Positions 33,477-43,428 of a DNA stretch of 64,000 nucleotides are shown one piece after another. Within the stretch, counting starts at the first letter, position 1. The number at the start of each line of letters is the position of its first letter. The notes under the pieces are model-generated. The model was not told the origin of the DNA. It worked only from the letters and a program-made list of their open reading frames with translations, and did not search any database. Both the position numbers and the translations under genes were made by a program. Source of the stretch: JBBSNV01 sp964458605 (GTDB lineage: Bacteria > Pseudomonadota > Alphaproteobacteria > Reyranellales > JAQSWP01); contig CAYWLS010000004.1 in the NCBI GenBank assembly GCA_964458605.1, forward strand, positions 62,001 through 126,000. Reading direction: 5' to 3'.

Positions 33477-34817
33477 TCAGTGCCGGCCCGCCTTGGCCAG
33501 CAGCGGCGGTACCGGCCGCTGCATCTCGCAGCGATGGTAGAGGAATTTCGCGGCCGGGCCGCGCGGTATCTCGGGCACCGGCACCAGCTTCGTCACCAGC
33601 TTGGGACCGAACTCCTGCTGCAGATGGTGCTCCAGCCCGGCGCGATCGAGCCGATCGCTGAGCGGACTTTTGACGTAGCGCAGCTCGATGGTGTCGTAGT
33701 CGGTCTGCACGAACTGGATCTGCTCGAATGCCATGTATTTGGCGCACAGCTTGGCCGATGTGACGGGAAAGAACCGGCTGCCGTCGCGGCGCAGGAAGGC
33801 CTCGCTTTCGCGGCCCAGCACGCGGCGCAGGCTGCGAAACGGGCGCCCGCACGGATTGGGCTGGGCGGCCAGTTCGGCGAAGTCGCCGCTGTCGTAGCGC
33901 ACCAGCGGCATGGCGTGGCTGAAGAACGGCGTGATCAGCAGCCGGCCGATCTCGCCCGGCGCGCAGGCGGTGCCGTCGTCGTGCACGATCTCGACCAGCG
34001 CGTTCTCCTCGTTGATGTGCAGCAGGCCGCATTGCGGGCAATCGAGCGCGAGGTTGCCGCATTCGGTCGAGCCGTAGGTGTCGCGGATCGGCAGGCCGAA
34101 CGCTTCCAGGCAGAGCTCGCGCGTGGCCTGGGTCAACGGCCCGCCCACGGTCAGCAACGCCTCGAGCCGGGGCCGCAGGCCCCTTTCCAGCGCCGCCTCC
34201 GCCAGCATCTCCGCCATGGCCGGGCGGGTGGAGAGATAGCGGATGTCCTTGCGCTCGATCCAGTCGAACATGTAGTCGGTCGACCAGTGCAGCGGGCAGC
34301 CGTAGTTTCCGCCGGTCGTCACGTCGAAGCGCCAGCCGCGGCGGCCCCGCTCGGCCAGCTTCTCGTGGTCCTCGCCGATGAAGATGTGTATGCCGCCGAG
34401 ATTCTTGGCGCCATTCATGCCCCACCAGTCGTAGCCGCGCTGCGAGAAGACCTGCGCCGCCATCATCTGCGCGGCGCAGACCATGAAGCGCAGCGGCACG
34501 CCGGTCGAGCCGGAGGTATGATGCTCCTCGCTGTCGCCGGCCTGGGGCGGCAGTCGCGTCGCGCGCAGCTCCTGGTAGCGGCTATGCGCCAGTTGGCGCG
34601 TCAGCACGGGCACTTCATGCCAGCGGGCGAAATCGAACCGGCCACGCGCGAACAGCGGCGCCAGGCGCTTGCGGTAATAGACGGTGTGGCGGCGCGCGTG
34701 CTCGCAGATGGCTGCCAGCCGGCCCAGCCGGTACTGCGCCATCTGCTCGGCTGTAAAGCCTTCGCTGCGCGCGATTTCTCTGCGAAACCGCACCATCCAA
34801 CCGACATCGATATCCAT
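33477..34817 (-). CDS. PaaK/CapK-type adenylate-forming ligase (second copy)
   Basis: A 446-residue paralogue of the flanking ligases. It has TSGSTGVPLRFMV (nucleotide loop), GGNYGCPLHWSTDYM, DTYGSTECGNLALDCPQCG (A5 motif plus Cys cluster) and VRYDSGDFAEL (A7/A8 region). The three copies share layout but differ enough in the acid-binding half to suggest different acids. ATG at 34817 is used in place of an upstream TTG. Gaps of 109 bases to the third copy and 282 bases to the first copy leave room for internal promoters. Confidence 0.88.
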   Translation of the reverse strand: MDIDVGWMVRFRREIARSEGFTAEQMAQYRLGRLAAICEHARRHTVYYRKRLAPLFARGRFDFARWHEVPVLTRQLAHSRYQELRATRLPPQAGDSEEHHTSGSTGVPLRFMVCAAQMMAAQVFSQRGYDWWGMNGAKNLGGIHIFIGEDHEKLAERGRRGWRFDVTTGGNYGCPLHWSTDYMFDWIERKDIRYLSTRPAMAEMLAEAALERGLRPRLEALLTVGGPLTQATRELCLEAFGLPIRDTYGSTECGNLALDCPQCGLLHINEENALVEIVHDDGTACAPGEIGRLLITPFFSHAMPLVRYDSGDFAELAAQPNPCGRPFRSLRRVLGRESEAFLRRDGSRFFPVTSAKLCAKYMAFEQIQFVQTDYDTIELRYVKSPLSDRLDRAGLEHHLQQEFGPKLVTKLVPVPEIPRGPAAKFLYHRCEMQRPVPPLLAKAGRH

Positions 34818-35099
34818 GCCGGGCAAATGTAGCCGCTCGCCCGCGCAATTTCAGCGGCGTTGTTCGGCGCGCGGCGCGCCCCGGGGGCGGCAGCCGGCTG
34901 CGTTCCTCGAACTGCGCCCATTGCTCGGACCGCACGCGCGCTATCAGTTCGAATTTGCCATCGCCAGCGGGTGGCTTCGGCCTGGCGCGGGATTTCACTG
35001 CCGTCCGCTCGGTTGCGCCGGCGAGTGCAGGGCCCGTCGCGCTCGCGCCGCTTCACGTCGACGCGAGATGCGATCGCCCGGAGCAAATCCCGATCCGCA

Positions 35100-36428
35100 C
35101 TAACGGGCGGCGACCACGCCGGGCACTTCGCAGCGATGGTAGAAATACTTGGCGCCGGGACGGCGCGGGATATCGGCCAGCGGCACCAGAGTCGCGGTAA
35201 ACTCGTTGCCGATATGGGCCTTGACGCAGCGTTGCACGGCATCGCCGTCGATCGGCGGATTGCCGTCGACCGCCACGTAACGGATTTCGACCACGCCATA
35301 GTCGGTCTGCACGAACTGAACCTGCTTGAACGGCATGGCCTGCCGCAGGATACGCCCGAAGAGGGTCGGGAAGAATCGCGTGCCGTCGTGGCGAACGAAG
35401 GTCTCGATCTCGCGGCCCAGCACGCGCACCAGGCTGGGGAAGGGTCGTCCGCACGGCGCCTGCACCGGCCCCGCTTCGGCATAGTCGCCGATTTCGTAGC
35501 GGATCAGCGGCATGGCGAAATTGGTGTAGGAGGTGACCAGCACGCGGCCGATTTCGCCCGGCGCGCACGGCATGCCGTCGTCGCGCACCACTTCGATCAG
35601 CCGCGCTTCGGCGCTGACATGCAGCAGCCGGCAATCGGGGCATTCGGCGGCGAGATGGCCGCATTCGCTCGAGCCGTAGGTATCGAAGATTTCCGCCCCG
35701 AAGGCCTGACGGCAAAGCTCGCGGCAGACTTGCGATACCGGCCCGCCGACGGTCATGACCAGCTTTAACGGCAAATCCAGCCCGCGCCGTAGCTTGGCCT
35801 CGGCAAGGGCCTCGATTTGCGACGAGCGGCTATAGAGATAGGCGGGTCGCCAGCGCTGCAGCCAGTCGAGCTGCTTGTCGACGTGCTCGGCGATCTGCAG
35901 CGCCAGGCTGCGGCCTGGCGGCATGCCGTTGCGCCAGCCGCGCGTGCCGCCTTCGACCAGGTTGGGCCAATCCGCCGGAAAAGACTGAATAGACGCCAGG
36001 GTGAGTTGCGGCTCCAGCCGCCACCAATCGTAGCTTCGTTCCGTCAACGCGGCATTGGCGATGCCATCGGTCGCGCTGGCGCGATAGCGCAGCGGCACGC
36101 CGGTCGAGCCGGAGGTGAGGCCGTCGTGGGTCTTGCCGGCAAACGCCGGAACGGCGGCTGCCGTCAACTCGCCGAACTTGCTCGTCGCGATGGCCCGGGT
36201 GAGCGGCGCCACGCGCGACCACGCCGCCGCGTCCAGGCCGCCGGACGCGAAGACCGGCGCCAGTCGCTTGCGCCAGTAGGGCACGTTGCGCCAGGCGAAT
36301 CGGCCCAGGTGCAGCCATTGCGCGCGCGCATAGTCGTCCAGAGCCTCGCGCGACATGGCTTCGGTGCGAATGAGCTCGGCCCGGTATTGCCGCTTCCTCT
36401 GGATGTCGAGTTCGGCGATATCGGCCAT
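35100..36428 (-). CDS. PaaK/CapK-type adenylate-forming ligase (first copy)
   Basis: A 442-residue ligase of the same family and the most divergent of the three. It has LTSGSTGVPLRYRAS, DTYGSSECGHLAAECPDCR, and IRYEIGDYAEA. The His in ECGH and Arg after CPDC replace residues kept in the other copies. Its ATG is three bases after the carrier-protein stop, so the two are translationally linked and the ligase may load that carrier. Whether the product is a CoA or carrier thioester cannot be read from sequence. Confidence 0.88.
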   Translation of the reverse strand: MADIAELDIQRKRQYRAELIRTEAMSREALDDYARAQWLHLGRFAWRNVPYWRKRLAPVFASGGLDAAAWSRVAPLTRAIATSKFGELTAAAVPAFAGKTHDGLTSGSTGVPLRYRASATDGIANAALTERSYDWWRLEPQLTLASIQSFPADWPNLVEGGTRGWRNGMPPGRSLALQIAEHVDKQLDWLQRWRPAYLYSRSSQIEALAEAKLRRGLDLPLKLVMTVGGPVSQVCRELCRQAFGAEIFDTYGSSECGHLAAECPDCRLLHVSAEARLIEVVRDDGMPCAPGEIGRVLVTSYTNFAMPLIRYEIGDYAEAGPVQAPCGRPFPSLVRVLGREIETFVRHDGTRFFPTLFGRILRQAMPFKQVQFVQTDYGVVEIRYVAVDGNPPIDGDAVQRCVKAHIGNEFTATLVPLADIPRRPGAKYFYHRCEVPGVVAAR

Positions 36429-36431
36429 GGC

Positions 36432-36665
36432 CTATGCCGCGCGTTGATTCCCGAGCAGCCGCGCCACATCGGCCAGCGACTGGATGGCCAGCGAATCCTC
36501 CGGCGCCAGCTGCGTTCCCAGCCGCTCTTCCAGCGCCAGCACCAGCCGCAGATGGGCCACGCTGGTCCATGCCTCGCAATTGTCCATGGTCGGCTCGGCG
36601 CCGAGCGCCGCATCGTCGACCTCGAGCGCCGTCGCCAGCAGGGCCCGCGCCTCGTCGTTGCTCAT
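36432..36665 (-). CDS. Stand-alone acyl/peptidyl carrier protein
   Basis: A 77-residue acidic four-helix protein with the carrier motif CEAWTSVAHLRLVLALEE, where the serine (near residue 35) would carry phosphopantetheine; the usual D-S-L is replaced by T-S-V. It is too short and divergent to be the fatty-acid AcpP. Its ATG overlaps the GNAT stop by four bases, and a CapK-type ligase follows three bases after its own stop. The setting implies that an activated acid is held on this carrier and passed to an acceptor. Confidence 0.85.
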   Translation of the reverse strand: MSNDEARALLATALEVDDAALGAEPTMDNCEAWTSVAHLRLVLALEERLGTQLAPEDSLAIQSLADVARLLGNQRAA

Positions 36666-37242
36666 GACTTGCTCCGCAGCGCCTGCCATTCCGGCCGCAG
36701 CAGGCTGAACACCGCGAAGTCCAGCCGCTTGCCCTTCTCGTAGGCGCTTTCGTTGTGGCCGCGCAGCACGCCCTCCAGGCGGAAGCCCTGCTTGCGGTAG
36801 TTGGCGACGGCGGCGAAGTTGCGCACCTGGGGCATGCCCCAGATCTTCTCCAGCTTCAGCCGGTCGAACAGGAAGTCGATGATCGCGCCGCGCGCCTCCA
36901 GCACGACGTTGCGGCCCCACCATTCGCGGTCGCCGATCACCACGGAGATTTCCGCCAGCTTGTGCGGCCGGTCGATGCGCACCTGGAAGAAGCCGATCAG
37001 CTTGTTGTCCTGCCGCGTGAAGGCGCCGAACTGGAAATTGCTGGAGTTGTCGTAGGCCTTCATGCGCTGCGCCTCTTCCTCGCGCGTCTTGCGCATCGGC
37101 AAGGTGTTGAGGTTGCGCATCAGCTCCGGATCGGCGATCCACTTCATGTAGCTGTCGGTCAGGTCGTTGCCGGTCATCGAGCGCACGACGAAGCGCTCGG
37201 TCTCCAGCCGCGCCGGCATGCCGACGATCCAGGGCTGGCGTT

Positions 37243-37246
<4 letters not shown>
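36662..37246 (-). CDS. GNAT family N-acyltransferase (RimJ/RimL-like)
   Basis: A 194-residue acyltransferase of the GNAT fold. It begins RLETERFVVRSMTGNDL, typical of RimJ/L-type members, and has ISVVIGDREWWGRNV in the acyl-CoA site and FAAVANYRKQGFRLEGVLRG at the end (the N-x-x-x-N-Y-x-x-x-G-F-x-x-E-G pattern). It would acylate an amine using acyl-CoA or acyl-carrier. ATGA overlaps link it to both neighbours, so it belongs to the ligase/carrier operon. Similar GNATs occur in amino-sugar pathways of surface glycans. Confidence 0.88.
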
Positions 37247-38718
<1,472 letters not shown>

Positions 38719-39077
38719 CGATCCACTGTCGCCCGATCGGTCGCCCGCCTCCTGGAAACGCCGGTAGCGTGCGGCGAACTCATATCATTTCAAGGCGCTA
38801 GGCGGGGGGCAAAAAGCCTTGGCGGCGCCAATTTGTGCCGCCCCCGCAGGCATGAATTGCCGCACGGAGGCGGATTCCTCGTTCCCCCCTATCCGGGGGC
38901 CCGTCTCCGAAGTTGGTTGCCAATTGCCGCTGTTGCATTGCGGCAACGTTGCTCTTGAGATCGCTTCGCAGCGCTGTACGGCGTCGTCATGGCGACTGAC
39001 TGGACGCATGGTGCATGGATATTGTGAGACTTGTGACGTGCGCGGCAAGCGCCGCGCCGCAAGGGGGAGACAATTCG
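38719..39077. other. Intergenic region between ligase cluster and first ompA-like gene
   Basis: A 359-base divergent spacer without a gene. A hairpin (TTGCCGC 38924-38930 with GCGGCAA 38940-38946) is present. It differs completely from the spacer before the second ompA-like gene until 39054, where homology begins. Confidence 0.6.
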
Positions 39078-40316
39078 ATGAATCGCATGATCCGCATGGC
39101 GCTGTTCGCCGGCACCGCCCTGGCCGCCGTGGCCACCGGGCTGCCGCAGGACGCCTCGGCGCAGTCCGTCAACCCGGGCTTCTTCGGCTCGTTGAGCGGC
39201 TGGTACTATTTCAATTCCGGCAAGGACCGGACGTCCTACAAGAACGATACCCACTACAAGGGCGCCTTCCATCCCGACGATGGCTGGGGCGGCAAGGCCT
39301 ATCTGGGCTATCGCTTCGCCGGTCCTTTGGACGTTGCCGTCGGCGCCCAGGGCAGCTGGCTCAGCAAGGGCAAGGGAGATTTCGAATACGGTCCGGCCAC
39401 CACCAAGGCCTGGTATTGGGCGGTCGACGGGGAAATCGGCTACAACGCGATGGTCGGCGACCTGGGCGTGCGCCTGTTCGGCGGCGTGCGCTACGCCGAG
39501 TTCAAGCACCGCAGCAAGATGATCGGCTATACCGACGGCTCGACCACCTACTTCAAGAACTACGACAACGACTACTGGGGCATCGGCCCGCGTATCGGCA
39601 CCGATTTCAGCACCCGTCTGTTCGGTTCGAACTGGAGCCTGTTCGGCGACATCGCCGGTTCGGTCCTGTTCGGCAAGCTGCGGGGCGAACATCGCTACAC
39701 CGATGAGGCCAGCGAGAGCGGCAAGACCTCCCAGACGGTGTGGAACGTGGAAGGCCAGCTGGGCATCGGCTACGAAGTGGCGCCGGGCGTGACCATCGGC
39801 GCCGGCTATCGCGGCGAATACTGGGCCAACGTGGCGGACAAGTGGTTCTACGCCAAGGACAGCTTCCGGGGCGGCCACAGCGACCGCTTCATGCATGGGC
39901 CGTTCGTGCGCGTGAGCTACAATTTCGGCCCGCCGCCGGCCATGCCCGCGGCTGCGGTCGTGACGCCGCCGCCGGCGCCGCCCAAGACCGCCAATAGCTT
40001 CATCGTGTTCTTCGACTTCGACAAGTCGAACATCACGGCGCAGGCGCAGAAGACCATCAACGATGCCGTTGCCGCCGCCAAGGCCGGCAACTCCGCCCGC
40101 GTCACCTTGACCGGCCATACCGACCGTTCGGGCAGCGAGCAGTACAACATGGCGCTGTCGCTGCGTCGTGCCGAGGCGGTCAAGGCCAACATGATCAAGC
40201 AGGGCATCCCCGCTTCGGCCATCGTCGTCATCGGCAAGGGCGAGAGCCAGCCGCTGGTGCCGACCGCCGACGGCGTGCGCGAACCGCAGAATCGCAGGGT
40301 CGAAATCGTCATCTAG
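39078..40316 (+). CDS. OmpA-family outer membrane protein (copy 1)
   Basis: A 412-residue protein: signal peptide cut after DASA, a beta-barrel domain (FFGSLSGWYYFNSGKD to GPFVRVSYNFGPPP, about residues 29-287), a Pro/Ala linker (AAAVVTPPPAPPK) and a C-terminal OmpA peptidoglycan-binding domain with VFFDFDKSNIT, TGHTDRSGS and NRRVEIVI. It anchors the outer membrane to the cell wall. GGGGGAGA precedes the ATG. The end of the gene is echoed after the stop (GAGATCGTCATCTA repeated), a feature of both copies. Confidence 0.93.
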   Translation: MNRMIRMALFAGTALAAVATGLPQDASAQSVNPGFFGSLSGWYYFNSGKDRTSYKNDTHYKGAFHPDDGWGGKAYLGYRFAGPLDVAVGAQGSWLSKGKGDFEYGPATTKAWYWAVDGEIGYNAMVGDLGVRLFGGVRYAEFKHRSKMIGYTDGSTTYFKNYDNDYWGIGPRIGTDFSTRLFGSNWSLFGDIAGSVLFGKLRGEHRYTDEASESGKTSQTVWNVEGQLGIGYEVAPGVTIGAGYRGEYWANVADKWFYAKDSFRGGHSDRFMHGPFVRVSYNFGPPPAMPAAAVVTPPPAPPKTANSFIVFFDFDKSNITAQAQKTINDAVAAAKAGNSARVTLTGHTDRSGSEQYNMALSLRRAEAVKANMIKQGIPASAIVVIGKGESQPLVPTADGVREPQNRRVEIVI

Positions 40317-40373
40317 GCGAGATCGTCATCTAACGTGTCCATAATACACAAATCACATTAAACCATGTGAAAA

Positions 40374-40399
40374 GGGCGGCCCCAAGGGTCGCCCTTTTT
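40374..40399 (+). terminator. Terminator of ompA-like copy 1
   Basis: A 9-bp stem with one G-U pair (GGGCGGCCC and GGGTCGCCC, loop CAA) followed by TTTTTC. Confidence 0.9.
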
Positions 40400-40583
40400 C
40401 GTTTCGCCAGCGCCAGATCCCGCCGCAGGAGCCCAATCTGTTGTTCTCCGGCCACGGCTAGCCGCAAAAGATATCGCAATATCAATGCATATTTATTTTT
40501 TGTGCTGATCGCAGGGCCTCGCCTGATTATGGTGCGCGCTGGAGGGCGCGATCTGAAGCTGCGCCGCAAGGGGAGACAATTCG

Positions 40584-41822
40584 ATGAATCGCATGATCCG
40601 CATGGCGCTGTTCGCCGGCACCGCCCTGGCCGCCGTGGCCACCGGGCTGCCGCAGGACGCCTCGGCGCAGTCCGTCAACCCGGGCTTCTTCGGCTCGTTG
40701 AGCGGCTGGTACTATTTCAATTCCGGCAAGGACCGGACGTCCTACAAGAACGATACCCACTACAAGGGCGCCTTCCATCCCGACGATGGCTGGGGCGGCA
40801 AGGCCTATCTGGGCTATCGCTTCGCCGGTCCTTTGGACGTTGCCGTCGGCGCCCAGGGCAGCTGGCTCAGCAAGGGCAAGGGAGATTTCGAATACGGTCC
40901 GGCCACCACCAAGGCCTGGTATTGGGCGGTCGACGGGGAAATCGGCTACAACGCGATGGTCGGCGACCTGGGCGTGCGCCTGTTCGGCGGCGTGCGCTAC
41001 GCCGAGTTCAAGCACCGCAGCAAGATGATCGGCTATACCGACGGCTCGACCACCTACTTCAAGAACTACGACAACGACTACTGGGGCATCGGCCCGCGTA
41101 TCGGCACCGATTTCAGCACCCGTCTGTTCGGTTCGAACTGGAGCCTGTTCGGCGACATCGCCGGTTCGGTCCTGTTCGGCAAGCTGCGGGGCGAACATCG
41201 CTACACCGATGAGGCCAGCGAGAGCGGCAAGACCTCCCAGACGGTGTGGAACGTGGAAGGCCAGCTGGGCATCGGCTACGAAGTGGCGCCGGGCGTGACC
41301 ATCGGCGCCGGCTATCGCGGCGAATACTGGGCCAACGTGGCGGACAAGTGGTTCTACGCCAAGGACAGCTTCCGGGGCGGCCACAGCGACCGCTTCATGC
41401 ATGGGCCGTTCGTGCGCGTGAGCTACAATTTCGGCCCGCCGCCGGCCATGCCGATGGCCGCCACGCCGCCGGTCGCCGCCCAGCCGCCGGTGTCGAAGAA
41501 GAACTTCATCGTGTTCTTCGACTTCGACAAGTCGAACATCACGGCCGAAGCGCAGAAGACCATCAACCAGGCCGCCGACGCCGCCAAGGCCGGCCAGGCC
41601 TCGCAGGTCACCCTGACCGGCCATACCGACCGTTCGGGCAGCGAGCAGTACAACATGGCGCTGTCGCTGCGTCGTGCCGAGGCGGTCAAGGCCAACATGA
41701 TCAAGCAGGGCATCCCCGCTTCGGCCATCGTCGTCATCGGCAAGGGCGAGAGCCAGCCGCTGGTGCCGACCGCCGACGGCGTGCGCGAGCCGCAGAACCG
41801 CCGCGTCGAGATCGTCATCTAG
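40584..41822 (+). CDS. OmpA-family outer membrane protein (copy 2)
   Basis: A 412-residue protein, identical to copy 1 over residues 1-289 (signal peptide and barrel). The linker differs (MAATPPVAAQPPVSKK), and the first helix of the OmpA domain has substitutions (TAEAQKTINQAADAAKAGQ versus TAQAQKTINDAVAAAKAGN); after TLTGHTDRSGS the proteins are the same. Its upstream region is AT-rich and unrelated to that of copy 1, so the copies are probably expressed under different conditions. GGGGAGA precedes the ATG. Confidence 0.93.
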   Translation: MNRMIRMALFAGTALAAVATGLPQDASAQSVNPGFFGSLSGWYYFNSGKDRTSYKNDTHYKGAFHPDDGWGGKAYLGYRFAGPLDVAVGAQGSWLSKGKGDFEYGPATTKAWYWAVDGEIGYNAMVGDLGVRLFGGVRYAEFKHRSKMIGYTDGSTTYFKNYDNDYWGIGPRIGTDFSTRLFGSNWSLFGDIAGSVLFGKLRGEHRYTDEASESGKTSQTVWNVEGQLGIGYEVAPGVTIGAGYRGEYWANVADKWFYAKDSFRGGHSDRFMHGPFVRVSYNFGPPPAMPMAATPPVAAQPPVSKKNFIVFFDFDKSNITAEAQKTINQAADAAKAGQASQVTLTGHTDRSGSEQYNMALSLRRAEAVKANMIKQGIPASAIVVIGKGESQPLVPTADGVREPQNRRVEIVI

Positions 41823-41867
41823 TCGAGATCGTCATCTAAGACGATCCGCACAGGCTACAAAAACGAA

Positions 41868-41895
41868 GGGCGGCCCTCAGGGGTCGCCCTTTTCG
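41868..41895 (+). terminator. Terminator of ompA-like copy 2
   Basis: Same stem as after copy 1 (GGGCGGCCC and GGGTCGCCC) with loop TCAG, followed by TTTTCG. The flanking bases differ from copy 1. Confidence 0.88.
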
Positions 41896-41939
41896 TTTGC
41901 GCCGTCGATGGCGAGGGCGCTACGCCTCATGGGGGACCG

Positions 41940-42263
41940 TCAGTGCGGGTGAATCTGGCGCGGCACGTAAAGGCCATCCTTCACGCCCGCGAAGAATTCG
42001 CCGACCTGTGGATGCCCCACCGGCTTGCCGGTTTCGTCCGGCAACAGGTTCTGCTCGGAGACATAGGCGATGTAAGTCGTCTGATCGTTCTCGGCCAGCA
42101 GGTGGTAGAACGGCTGGTCGCGTCGCGGCCGGATCGCCTCGGGAATGGACTGCAGCCATTCTTCGGTGTTGGAGAACACCGGATCGACATCGAAAATGAC
42201 GCCGCGGAACGGGTGGAAACGATGGCGAACCACCTGTCCGATGCGAAATTTTGCCTGACGCAT
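41940..42263 (-). CDS. hspQ: HspQ/YccV heat-shock protein
   Basis: A 107-residue HspQ protein: AKFRIGQVVRHRFHPFRGVI, DVDPVFSNTEEWL, PFYHLLAENDQTTYIAYVSEQNLLPD are all family signatures. HspQ is an adaptor and regulator of Lon protease; the fold was first described as hemimethylated-DNA binding. The ATG at 42263 (MRQAKFRIG) gives the usual length; the frame is open to 42329 but that extension has no family match. Divergent from the MDR reductase gene. Confidence 0.94.
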   Translation of the reverse strand: MRQAKFRIGQVVRHRFHPFRGVIFDVDPVFSNTEEWLQSIPEAIRPRRDQPFYHLLAENDQTTYIAYVSEQNLLPDETGKPVGHPQVGEFFAGVKDGLYVPRQIHPH

Positions 42264-42388
42264 GCGCGAAGATCCCGACGTGACCGGCGGCCGGCGCGTC
42301 CACCCACGGCTGCGGCCCCAACATGACAATGATACTCTCTCCGGCGGCCCATTGAACAGGCCGGGCCGGGTAAAAAGTTGGGGGAGTC

Positions 42389-43420
42389 ATGGACATCGCG
42401 ACCGATCGGCCGATCAATCGCCAGGTCCGGCTGAAATCCCGCCCGGTGGGAATCCCCCAGGCGGAACATTTCGAAATCGCGCAGACCCCGGTGCCGGCCG
42501 CCGATCGCGGCCAGTTCGTGGTGCGCAACCGCTTCCTGTCGGTCGATCCGGCGATGCGCGGCTGGGTCAATGCCGCGGCCAACTATTCCCAGCCGGTGGG
42601 CGTCGGCGAGGTGATGCGGTCCTTCGCGGTAGGCGAGGTGATCGAATCGCAGCATTCCGAATATCGCGCCGGCGACATCGTGGCCGGCATGTTCGGCTGG
42701 CAGGACTACGCGCTCAGCGACGGCAGCCATGTGACGCGCAAGGTCGGCGAGACCGACTTGCCGATGTCCCTGGCGCTGGGCGTGCTGGGGCTGAACGGCG
42801 TCACGGCCTATTGGGGCCTGCTGGGCGTCGGCGAGCCCAAGGCCGGCGACACGGTGGTGGTCTCGACCGCGTCGGGCAGCGTCGGCTCGGCGGTCGGCCA
42901 GATCGCCAGGATCAAAGGCTGCCGAACCGTCGGCATCGCCGGCGGCGCGGCCAAGGTCAAGGATTGCCTCGAGCTGTTCGGCTACGACGCGGCGATCGAC
43001 TACAAGAGCGAAGCCGACATTGCCGGCGCGCTGTCGAAGCTCTGTCCCAAGGGCGTCGACGTCTATTTCGACAACACCGCCGGCGCGATCTCCGATGCGG
43101 TGCTGACCCGACTGGCCGTCGGCGCCCGCATCGTCGTCTGCGGCACGGCCGCGCTGTCGAATTGGGATCCCTGGCCCACCGGGCCGCGGGTCGAGCGCCA
43201 CATCCTGGTCAAGCGCGCCCGCATGCAGGGCTTCCTGCTGTTCGACTGGATGGATCGCTATGGCGAGGCGGTGAGCCAGTTGGCGCAATGGGTCCGCGAG
43301 GGCAGGCTTGCCTACCAGGAAGACATCCTCGACGGCATCGACCAGGCGCCCGCCGCCATCGCCGGGCTCTATCGCGGCGACAATCGCGGCAAGCGGCTGA
43401 TCCGGCTGGCCGGAGACTGA
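42389..43420 (+). CDS. NADP-dependent oxidoreductase, MDR superfamily (zinc-free)
   Basis: A 343-residue medium-chain reductase of the leukotriene-B4-dehydrogenase/CurA type. N-terminal marks are FLSVDPAMRGWV; the cofactor fold has STASGSVGSAVGQIARIKGCRTVGIAGG; GVDVYFDNTAG and LVKRARMQGFLLFD follow. Relatives reduce the double bond of unsaturated ketones and aldehydes with NADPH. No zinc-ligand cysteines are present. GGGGG lies upstream of the ATG. It converges with the lipid kinase gene. Confidence 0.93.
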   Translation: MDIATDRPINRQVRLKSRPVGIPQAEHFEIAQTPVPAADRGQFVVRNRFLSVDPAMRGWVNAAANYSQPVGVGEVMRSFAVGEVIESQHSEYRAGDIVAGMFGWQDYALSDGSHVTRKVGETDLPMSLALGVLGLNGVTAYWGLLGVGEPKAGDTVVVSTASGSVGSAVGQIARIKGCRTVGIAGGAAKVKDCLELFGYDAAIDYKSEADIAGALSKLCPKGVDVYFDNTAGAISDAVLTRLAVGARIVVCGTAALSNWDPWPTGPRVERHILVKRARMQGFLLFDWMDRYGEAVSQLAQWVREGRLAYQEDILDGIDQAPAAIAGLYRGDNRGKRLIRLAGD

Positions 43421-43428
43421 ATCCGCAC

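Larger units (their letters stand above)
39054..41822 (+). repeat. Tandem duplication of ompA-like gene
   Basis: Two copies offset by 1506-1507 bases. Homology begins at GCGCCGC (39054 and 40561), about 24 bases before each ATG. From 39078 to 39946 the first copy looks identical to 40584-41452. The copies then diverge for the Pro-rich linker and the start of the OmpA domain and are again almost identical to the stop. The promoter regions and terminator flanks are not shared. Confidence 0.92.

Noticed and set aside
34818..35099. Possible gene in the gap between ligase copies one and two
   Set aside because: The 282-base gap has open frames only as Arg-rich noise, with no ribosome binding site.
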